64,000 bases of DNA from the NCBI GenBank assembly GCA_963969365.1, contig OZ017763.1, forward strand, positions 186,001-250,000, read 5' to 3'. The stretch is from Asterochloris sp. CNOR1. Its lineage: Eukaryota > Chlorophyta > Trebouxiophyceae > Trebouxiales > Trebouxiaceae. The stretch's first letter is position 1. Each line of letters starts with the position of its first letter. Shown piece after piece: positions 56,965-64,000 of this stretch. Position numbers and translations under genes: made by a program. The notes beneath the pieces were generated by a model that was not told the DNA's origin, made no database searches, and saw only the letters and a list, made by a program, of their open reading frames with translations.

Positions 56965-58000
56965 TCACTCATTTTTGTCGCTGAGAATTCTCTCAGCAGC
57001 AATGTGTTTGTCCAGTATCTCTTGCCGCAGCTGCTTGCCTACAGCATGAACGTCATTGCCATCCTCAGCAGATAGGCCCACTGCCAGTGCTTCTGCGGGA
57101 AAGCTGTTTCCAGGCACTGGCGAAGCTGCTCTGCACTCAATGTAGCATCCACCTGCAGATTTAAGCAACAGGCTGAGGCATCATTATGTTTGCACAAGAC
57201 GCTCTGACCAGGCCCATACCCCCCTGAGCGGCCACTTGCCCATGGAGGTTCTCAGCCTGCATCTCCTTGCCACGTGCACGGAGCAAGTCCTCAATTGCCT
57301 GGATCTCCAGGGGTGCAGGTACATCTGAGGTGATGCGGCCCTGTGAGTACTGCTCTCTGCCGACCTCCTTGAGATGGCATCTATAATCACTGCACACACC
57401 CAGTTAAAGGTTGGGATGGCAAGACTCGAGTGCAGCTCAGACACAGCAGTGAAGGTGCCTCTCACCCCACACTGCTGAATGAGTAGTGAGAACCATTCTG
57501 CTGCACTGCCTCATCCACAAGCCACTCTGAGAACTTAAGAATCTTGGCCTGAGACATGAGATCGCCATCAGGGGACGCCTTTTGCTCACAGCATCTCTGC
57601 AGGAATGGGTGTGTTTGAGTGACATGTACCGTGAAAGCATCAAGGGCGCCGTGAAAAACAGTATCAAAGGCCATGCGATGCCTACCTTCCAGAACTTGGC
57701 AGCAGACGTTTCAGCCTGGACTGTATTCTGTGGCTTAGCAGCAGCATGACGGATGATCGATTCTTTGGGTGGACAGCAGGATTTGAGATTCCTCCTCAGT
57801 AGTTTGCGCCATGGCTGCTGCAAAGCCAACTGCTGCGTCTGGGACTGGTGCTCCATTCTGCTGGCCCAAAGTCTCTGAGCTTTGCACACCAGGAGCAGAG
57901 ACCAGCACTGGCTGGATTTCATCCACCAAGCCAGACAGGTGTCTGCAGGCTCGATTGATGGCCGCTCGAAGAGAAAGGGGGCTGTTTGGGGAGGGACTGG
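56965..58000 (-). CDS. Uncharacterised helical protein
   Basis: Exons in order: 57686 to about 58000, 57466-57596, 57220-57389, 56965-57152; the last three joins are in phase to TGA. Peptide features: LRAAINRACRHLSGLVDEIQ near the N-terminus, MSQAKILKFSEWLVDEAVQQ, GDYRCHLKEVGREQYSQGRI, LEIQAIEDLLRARGKEMQAE and a C-terminal helix KQLRQEILDKHIAAERILSD. Mostly amphipathic helices, suggesting a coiled-coil subunit of a complex. I do not recognise the family. Within the first exon the coding texture changes frame near 57775 (after SQILLSTQ, resuming ESIIRHAAAK), either an unseen intron or an indel. The 5' end abuts the LINE insertion, which may have displaced upstream exons or the promoter. Confidence 0.55.
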
Positions 58001-58233
58001 CACGCAGTTGTGCTATACAGCCCTCAGCCAGCCCCAGGCTGATGACAAATGCGCCAAACAGCTGCTGTTCTCAGCAGATGGCACCTGGTAGTGCTGCATG
58101 TAGGTCGATCCAGTTTAGCGCGCTTAAGGTTGAGACTTAGGGCTTAGGTTACAGGGTGTCACATGAGGTCCCTTTACAGCTTTGGAGGGTCCACCACTCT
58201 CAGTTCAGGCGATCTGCTGTTGACACTGATCGC

Positions 58234-59460
58234 ATGGTGCTCAGCTCAGCACAGCGCAGATCTAGCCCAGGCCGGGAGGCGCCAAAGCCTGGCCGACCAG
58301 CAGCACCGCCTCTTTTGAGCAGGGTGCAGCCTGGGAGGGCTGGCAAGGATACAACAGTGAACCGCTGGGCCGACAAGAGCGATGATTTGACTGAATGTGA
58401 TGGAGGCCAAGACAGCAGCAGACTCGCCAAGCAGGCACGCCTGCCTGATGCAAGAGGAGGCAGGGCAGGTGGCAAGACAGGTGGCAGCATGGCCGTGACG
58501 CCATTGCCTGTAGTTGGTCCTTTGGCACCGACTGCAGAGCCTGATGCGCTGGTGTCTGCACCTGCTGAGACTGGGCTTTTGGCACCAGCCTCAGCAGCCT
58601 CAGCTGCTGATGCTGGTAACAACACCCCTGCCGCCCTTGAGGTGGGGGAGTTGGGGCCCGCAGTGCTGCTGACGCCTGCACCACAGGCTGCAGAAGGCAG
58701 CGACGCCGCTGCAGACATGAGGCCTGCAAAGGTCTTATCAGAAGCAGACATAAGGGCAATGGTCCAGCACATGCTTCGCGGCCGGGACCAGCAGCTGGAG
58801 CAGAAGCTCAGTGCAGTAGAACAAAAGCTGACAGATACCCAGACGCAACTGGCAGCCACCTTACAGCGGGTGCAACAGCTTGAGCAGGCACAGACCACGG
58901 CAGCCACCAGTGGGCCAAGCCAGGCTGCAATGCAGGCAGTAGAGGCAGGGCTGCGGCAGACGCAAATGAGGACTGAGGAGCAGCAGACCCAGCTGGAACG
59001 GGTGATTCAGGAGCGTGATGCAGACAGAGCGGCGGAGCCTGCAGATAAGAGTGTACCTGCTAATGAGGATGTGGTGGTGGCACATGGAATGACTTGCGAG
59101 GGGCCTGATGCACAGGACTTCAGCACTGAGGATGTGGGCATGCTTCAGAACCAGGTTGCTGACATGCTGAAGGATGGCCTGCACCTTGAGGGTGTTGAGG
59201 TGCTGAAGGTAGAGCGCATCAAGCTGAGAAATGCGACAGGGAAGACTCCCCCTGTGCGCATACGGGTTGCCCGCAAAGATCAATGTGCCAGTGTACTACG
59301 TGCTGCAAGTCAGCTCAAGCACCATCCAGCATTTAACAAGGTTTATCTGCAGCCAGATTTGACCCCTGAGCAGCAGATGAGGAAGCGCCTGGCCATGGGC
59401 CGCTTTCGCGACTTGCGCAAGCAGAACATCACCTGCTGCTTCCGACTGGACCGCATTTAG
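58234..59460 (+). CDS. LINE ORF1, RNA-binding coiled-coil protein
   Basis: The frame is open from 58156; the first ATG in frame is 58234, giving about 408 aa. Basic/Pro-rich N-terminus, Ala-rich middle, then a coiled coil (QQLEQKLSAVEQKLTDTQTQ through LEQAQ). The C-terminal half has an RRM-like start (VVVAHGMTCEG), LEGVEVLKVERIKLRN, VRIRVARKDQCASVLRAASQ and VYLQPDLTPEQQMRKRLAMG, the same order as L1 ORF1p (coiled coil, RRM, C-terminal domain). ORF1p binds the element RNA and forms trimers. The frame stops at TAG 59458-59460 after CCFRLDRI but continues coding-like (RTDSGRWLLDRSC) to a second TAG at 59503, so the annotated end may be 15 codons short. ORF2 follows in the same frame. Confidence 0.82.
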   Translation: MVLSSAQRRSSPGREAPKPGRPAAPPLLSRVQPGRAGKDTTVNRWADKSDDLTECDGGQDSSRLAKQARLPDARGGRAGGKTGGSMAVTPLPVVGPLAPTAEPDALVSAPAETGLLAPASAASAADAGNNTPAALEVGELGPAVLLTPAPQAAEGSDAAADMRPAKVLSEADIRAMVQHMLRGRDQQLEQKLSAVEQKLTDTQTQLAATLQRVQQLEQAQTTAATSGPSQAAMQAVEAGLRQTQMRTEEQQTQLERVIQERDADRAAEPADKSVPANEDVVVAHGMTCEGPDAQDFSTEDVGMLQNQVADMLKDGLHLEGVEVLKVERIKLRNATGKTPPVRIRVARKDQCASVLRAASQLKHHPAFNKVYLQPDLTPEQQMRKRLAMGRFRDLRKQNITCCFRLDRI

Positions 59461-59550
59461 ATCCGCACCGACAGCGGCCGGTGGCTCCTGGATAGGAGCT
59501 GCTAGGGAGAAGGGACCCATGCTGCCGAGCTCTCCGCGGTATTATGGAAC

Positions 59551-62500
59551 ATGCGCGGGGGGCTCAGCAGAGCACACCTGTCAATGCCTGATGCACTACA
59601 GAACTTGGTGGCACTGAACTGCACATTCATTTGCCTGACAGAGACCTGGCACGCCGATGGCGAACACCTGCCTGACATGCAAGGATATGTTTACCATGAC
59701 CTTGTGCGCCCCAGCCACCTACAAAGTGGCAAGGTACCGCATGGGGGTATTGCTGTCTACATAAAGCGCGAGTGGGCTGACCGCTGTTCTGTTTGGAAAT
59801 GTGCTCCAGATGGCACTTACCTGTGGCTGCATGTTCGCCTGGGGGGTGATCACCCTCAGCACGTTGCCTTTGCCACATGCTACATGCCCCCAGGCCACAA
59901 GCACAAAGATCTGTCCACTTTCAAGGATTTATCTGCAGACATGAGATTACTCTCTCAAGAGTTGCCCAGAGGTGTTCAGTTCTGGGTGTGTGGGGACACC
60001 AATGCCCACACGGGGACCTTGCCAGACCATGTGATGCTGGAGGGCCCTGAAATCCCTGATGCTGTACGGGCTCTAGATGAACTGCCAGAGCACGTGCCAG
60101 AAAGAAGAAATGAGTGCCCCCATGCAGTAGACAGGAGAGGTCGCCAGCAACTGCAGTTCTGCAAGGACAATTCCCTGCTCATTCTCAATGGCAGAGTCCA
60201 TGGCGACCCAACTGGCAGGACCACCTTCATGCGCGGCCGCAAGCGTGTGGTGCGCACCACGCTGGACTACCACATGGCCTCGTCAGCCCTCTACCCCTGG
60301 GCAGAGCGGCTTGAAGTCCTGCAGAAAGTAAGCACACCATACATGAGCTGCTCAGACCACCACCCTGTGATGGCACGGTTCAGGCTGCCTGCTGCACAGG
60401 AGCCCCCAGCCTACAATGGCCAGGCTGACCAGCCAGCCCACTCAAAGGCAGGGTGTCTGCAAGTGCCTGCTGTGAAGTTTGAGGCCGAAAGGGAGGAGCA
60501 GTACTGGCAGCATTTTCTGTGTGCTGCAGACCAGCAGCAGCTAGATGCGGCCTGTGCAGACCCAGAGGCTGGGGTCCTGACTATGACACGATGCTTGGCT
60601 GACGCTGCTGTGCAGACTTTTGCCCTGAAGAAGGGAAGGGGCCAGAAACCCCGCCAGTTTCCGGTGTGGTTTGATGCAGAATGCTGGGCCTCATGGCGTG
60701 AGTGGAAAGCAGCAGCAAGGGCTCCTGTGCTGACTGCCCACCACGCTGCTGCTAACAGTTTAAGATGCAGGCACCGGGCTGTCCGACGCCGCAAATATCG
60801 ACAGTTTCTGACCAACGAGATGCGCCGCATGGATCACCTCTCATTGCCGGATCTTCATCGCATAGCAGGGTGGCGCAGGCGCCCTGGGTGCCCGCTGTCC
60901 AGTGCCATCCAGGCTGCGCACATGCAGAAGGTGCTGGGCAGCCATCCCGCATCTGCTGCCGTCCCAAAGCTGCTCCCTAAAGACATCATCACAGGAGTAC
61001 ATATTGGCACAGATGCTTTCCTGAATGCTGACTGCACCATTTCTGATGTGCGGGCTGGTCTGCGCAAACTGAGTGCTGGCAAAGCAGCTGGCATCGATGG
61101 CATGAGTGCAGAGCTGCTGAAGCATGGGCCATTCCACATGCAACACTGCCTAGCCAAGCTGTTCACCAGCATGCTCAAGGGGACCTATCCCACGTCGCTC
61201 AGCACTGGCCTAGTCACTGCAGTATACAAGGGAAAACGGAGGGATCCTCTCAACATGAACAGCTACCGGCCAATCACGGTCGTTCCTGTGCTGGCCAAGC
61301 TATTTGCCACAGTGATGGAGCAGCGCATGACCCGGTGGGCGGAAGCGCTCAATCTCAGAGCACCACCGCAGGCTGGTTTCCGCAGGGGCCACAGCACAGC
61401 TGGACAGCTGAGCACACTGAACATTCTGGTAAGAAAATATAGGCGGCACAACAGCAAGCTTTTCTGCTGCTTTGTTGATTTTGAGAAGGCCTTTGACACA
61501 GTGGATCGCGGGGTGCTGTGGGCTGTCCTACAAAACCTGGGGGTGTGTGGACACTTCATGAGCTGCCTGCAAAGCATGTACGCCCAAGACTCGGCAGCGG
61601 TCAGGGCTGGAGGGGGCATATCTGAGGCATTCAGGTGCCTGCAAGGAGTGCAGCAAGGCAGCCCCCTCAGCCCACTCCTCTTTGGACTGCTGATCGATGT
61701 GCTAGACAAGGTCATGCGCAAAGTTAAAGGAAACCATGCACCCACGCTCATGTTTCATGATGTGCCGCTGCTGCTCTTCGCAGACGATTTGGTGCTCATG
61801 AGCACAAGTGAAGAAGGACTGCAACGATTGCTGAATGCTTTACAGATATTCTGTGAAAACAGGCGGCTCAGAGTCAGTTTGGTCAAGACGGAAGTGGTGG
61901 TGTTTGAGACACAGCGCCAAGAATGCAGCACCTTCACATACAGTGGGCACCCCCTGACGCGCTCGGATTCATTCAAGTACCTGGGCCTGTGGTTTGAAGC
62001 CACCAAGGAGGGCTTTGCCAAATCCCTTGGCGAGCACCTGGAAGCTGCGCGTAAAACCATGAACAACATGCTCAGGCGCTGTGCACAGATCAGTCTGACG
62101 TGCCCGCGCCGCATCTGCAAATTGTTTGATGCCTTGGTGCTGCCCATATTGAGCTATGGCTGTGAGGTCTGGTTCTGGGACCACAGAGCAGGCACACAAG
62201 CCACAGCGCAGCTTGAGTCTCTGCATGCACAATTTTTGCGCAGATTGCTTGGCATCCACTGCCACACACACAGTCTGATTGCACTTGCTGAGTTTGGCAG
62301 ATATCCCCTGGCAGTGCATCGGCAGCGGCAAGTGGACAGGTTCAGACAACGCATTTGGGACCTCAAGCTGAAGCTTCAGAAGGAGCCCCTGCTATGGGCT
62401 ATGTATGACGGCGTCTGCTACCTGCCGCTGTACCACGACCTCTCCTTGGCCCCCTTCTGTGCACTACAGGCACATGGCAGCGCAGAGACAGCCCCTGGCA

Positions 62501-62958
62501 AGGAACAGCATGAGCAGCGCTTCAGGGACTGCCAGGCCGCCACCGTGGCCACCTACATGCAGATGCGGGGTCCCAACACGGCCTATGCCATGCAGACATA
62601 CCTGACCAGGATCAGAGGCTTCAGGCTACGCAGAGCCTATGCCAGCATCAGGTGCAGCAGCCACCAGCTGCGCGTACAGACTGGGCGACACCTATTGCCC
62701 CAGCTCAAGCGAGAGGACCGGACATGCCGAATCTGTGGGTCACCGCATGAGATTGAGGATGAAAGCCATATCCTGCTACACTGCCCAGGACTTGCAGACC
62801 TCCGGTCTGCTCACAGCCACTTGTTTGCGGAGCAGCAGCAGTCGTTGGCAACGCTGTTTGAACAACCACCAAGCCGAGTGGCCACATACATCAGGGCAGC
62901 ACTGCTCCAGCACGCAAATGTGCTGGGCATCACTGGGGGCACATTTGGGCCTAAATGA
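59551..62958 (+). CDS. LINE ORF2, AP endonuclease and reverse transcriptase
   Basis: 1135 codons uninterrupted. Endonuclease motifs: LWNMRG (just before the ATG), CLTETWH, WVCGDTNAHTG, TTLDYHMAS and CSDHHPV, covering the apurinic-endonuclease-like catalytic set. Reverse transcriptase: YRPITVVPVLAKLFATV, QAGFRRGHST, CFVDFEKAFDTVDRGVLW, GVQQGSPLSPLLFGLL, LLLFADDLVLMST (catalytic FADD) and KYLGLWF. C-terminal zinc knuckle of the zf-RVT type: CRICGSPHEIEDESHILLHC. The protein nicks target DNA and primes reverse transcription from the nick. The only in-frame ATG (59551) lies after the WN of motif I, whose Asn is catalytic in this fold. Translation may therefore begin upstream at a non-ATG codon or by stop bypass or reinitiation from ORF1. 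Confidence 0.93.
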   Translation: MRGGLSRAHLSMPDALQNLVALNCTFICLTETWHADGEHLPDMQGYVYHDLVRPSHLQSGKVPHGGIAVYIKREWADRCSVWKCAPDGTYLWLHVRLGGDHPQHVAFATCYMPPGHKHKDLSTFKDLSADMRLLSQELPRGVQFWVCGDTNAHTGTLPDHVMLEGPEIPDAVRALDELPEHVPERRNECPHAVDRRGRQQLQFCKDNSLLILNGRVHGDPTGRTTFMRGRKRVVRTTLDYHMASSALYPWAERLEVLQKVSTPYMSCSDHHPVMARFRLPAAQEPPAYNGQADQPAHSKAGCLQVPAVKFEAEREEQYWQHFLCAADQQQLDAACADPEAGVLTMTRCLADAAVQTFALKKGRGQKPRQFPVWFDAECWASWREWKAAARAPVLTAHHAAANSLRCRHRAVRRRKYRQFLTNEMRRMDHLSLPDLHRIAGWRRRPGCPLSSAIQAAHMQKVLGSHPASAAVPKLLPKDIITGVHIGTDAFLNADCTISDVRAGLRKLSAGKAAGIDGMSAELLKHGPFHMQHCLAKLFTSMLKGTYPTSLSTGLVTAVYKGKRRDPLNMNSYRPITVVPVLAKLFATVMEQRMTRWAEALNLRAPPQAGFRRGHSTAGQLSTLNILVRKYRRHNSKLFCCFVDFEKAFDTVDRGVLWAVLQNLGVCGHFMSCLQSMYAQDSAAVRAGGGISEAFRCLQGVQQGSPLSPLLFGLLIDVLDKVMRKVKGNHAPTLMFHDVPLLLFADDLVLMSTSEEGLQRLLNALQIFCENRRLRVSLVKTEVVVFETQRQECSTFTYSGHPLTRSDSFKYLGLWFEATKEGFAKSLGEHLEAARKTMNNMLRRCAQISLTCPRRICKLFDALVLPILSYGCEVWFWDHRAGTQATAQLESLHAQFLRRLLGIHCHTHSLIALAEFGRYPLAVHRQRQVDRFRQRIWDLKLKLQKEPLLWAMYDGVCYLPLYHDLSLAPFCALQAHGSAETAPGKEQHEQRFRDCQAATVATYMQMRGPNTAYAMQTYLTRIRGFRLRRAYASIRCSSHQLRVQTGRHLLPQLKREDRTCRICGSPHEIEDESHILLHCPGLADLRSAHSHLFAEQQQSLATLFEQPPSRVATYIRAALLQHANVLGITGGTFGPK

Positions 62959-63519
62959 GAAACAGACACCCTGGGTGACCCCTCTATGTGCCGCGATGTG
63001 TCCCCAGCTCACCAGCTGCTGATTAGAGCCCCAATTTCATAGCAATGCGCTAGACTCATCACATGATTGTCTTCCTTTAAGGTCCCCATGCTGAGTTGTT
63101 GCTTGGGGTGTGCCGCCTTGGAGCCTGGTGCCCTGCGAGGGGAAGACTGCTGGTCACAGTCATACCCAAGCATAACTCTCTCATGACTGCGAAGTCTACG
63201 AGCTGAGAGGGCGTGGCAAGCCAATCAGGGGGGCTGGGCCCCCCCCTGCGCCATACAGGATCCAGGGTGTTTGCATTTCGGGCAGCAACCTCAGCTAGCA
63301 GTCCAACGTGGTGATGAAGCCCAGCACAGTGCCAAGGCCTGCTATGAGCGCCGGCTCCCTCTTTACCAGCCAAGTACAGTGACCTGCTTGATATGCCTGT
63401 ACTGCTTCTTTTTGTACCCCTACACCTTCAGCAAAGTTCATTGGTAGGATGAAATGATCATAGTCCTATGCCCGTGCATTGAGGCTACGGACTTTAAAAA
63501 ATTCAAATCATCATCATCA

Positions 63520-64000
63520 CATGGCCCCTGCCTTCGTCTGTGTGGGTAGTTGTCTCATCTGATGACTGCCTTAGCAGCCAAGCCTGCTTGGGTAGGCCTG
63601 AGGCATGGCACATGCTGCCTTATCATGTTGAGGTTGGTCACTGGTCTGCGCGTGAACATCAAGAGCTTGTTTGCCCTGGACTGCAGGTGCACCCCTGAAG
63701 CCCTTCCCGGTGGCAAGCTTTGTGCTGTGTGCTGACAAGCAAATACTCGGGTCAGCCTGCACAATCTGCTTCGTCTCCAAGTGCAAGCAACCAGGCAGAC
63801 CTGTGCTTTCCCAGTTGCCTGGTCACCCACAGCACCCCACTGCAGGTACAACGAGATCAGCAGGCACACAGCCTTGGCGCCTTGCAGAGGTCTGCATCTG
63901 ACAGCGGCTGAAACTTTCAGAGCTTGCTCTAGCCTCTGGGCTTATTCAGGTGCCCCTGCAGTTCAGAGGCTCCATGAAGACCAGTCCTGCAGCCTGTGAC
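63520..64000. other. No supported gene
   Basis: Downstream flank of the LINE. Frames at 63555-63911 on both strands lack motifs. A TGCCCCTGCAG acceptor-like site at 63951-63961 could open an exon that runs off the window. Confidence 0.4.

Larger units (their letters stand above)
58089..63519 (+). mobile_element. L1-like non-LTR retrotransposon (LINE), near full length
   Basis: Two open frames, ORF1 (gag-like) and ORF2 (endonuclease plus reverse transcriptase), are followed by a 560-bp 3' UTR ending in AAAAAATTCAAA then (TCA)4, a simple-repeat tail as in several LINE clades. The 5' limit is estimated. ATGGCACCTGG at 58078 and ATGGCCCCTGC at 63521 could be an imperfect target-site duplication, but are not convincing. 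No RNase H domain. Lack of frame decay in ORF2 suggests a recent insertion. Confidence 0.85.

Noticed and set aside
63510-63520. (TCA)n as an independent microsatellite
   Set aside because: Better explained as the simple-repeat tail at the LINE 3' end.
58078-63531. Target-site duplication of the LINE (ATGGCACCTGG / ATGGCCCCTGC)
   Set aside because: Only 9 of 11 bases match, and low-complexity sequence makes chance similarity likely; kept only as a note.

Overview
The window is nuclear DNA of a green alga, most likely a trebouxiophyte. The inference rests on genes cut into many short exons, strong GTGAG donors and TGCAG acceptors, CAG/GC-rich sequence, a TGTAA-type poly(A) signal after one gene, and the gene families present. 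No bacterial operons, rRNA, tRNA or CRISPR were seen. Most single open frames here are exon pieces or noise, so I built gene models by hand by matching protein motifs to splice sites and codon phase. Several models close perfectly in phase from start to stop.

Layout. 1-2088: no gene, one short tandem repeat. 2089-6686 (+): secreted, C-terminally anchored multicopper oxidase with frame lesions. 7199-8836 (-): 5'-truncated PLAC8 pseudogene. 10981-14760 (-): intact PLAC8 membrane protein, the parent-like copy. 15037-15476 (+): small unknown. 15729-19591 (-): zinc-finger plus SWIM protein, divergent from 19859-27767 (+): membrane-anchored AsmA-like protein. 28358-30021 (+): F-box/LRR-like copy 1, with a mutated splice donor. 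30505-33140 (-): METTL21-type lysine methyltransferase, divergent from 33921-36703 (+): ubiquitin-specific protease with an amber codon in its last domain. 37182-43838 (+): large Ser/Ala-rich repeat protein. 44422-45070: orphan exon and a remnant of the F-box/LRR 3' end. 45325-46660 (-): another F-box/LRR gene with a frame break. 47463-49194 (+): intact F-box/LRR copy 2. 49538-52450 (+): UBA plus peptidyl-tRNA hydrolase 2. 53683-55767 (+): secreted ferritin-like, desiccation-related protein. 56965-58000 (-): unknown. About 58089-63519 (+): near-full-length L1-like non-LTR retrotransposon with ORF1, endonuclease and reverse transcriptase. The remainder shows nothing I can identify.

How it fits together. 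This is not a pathway cluster. It is a gene-dense segment with divergent promoters (SWIM/AsmA-like and methyltransferase/USP), dispersed duplication with decay (PLAC8, F-box/LRR) and one young-looking LINE. Recurrent themes are GC-AG introns, tandem duplications that carry 3' splice sites inside introns, and isolated stops or frame breaks in otherwise well-kept genes. The last may be real pseudogenization or consensus errors in the assembly.
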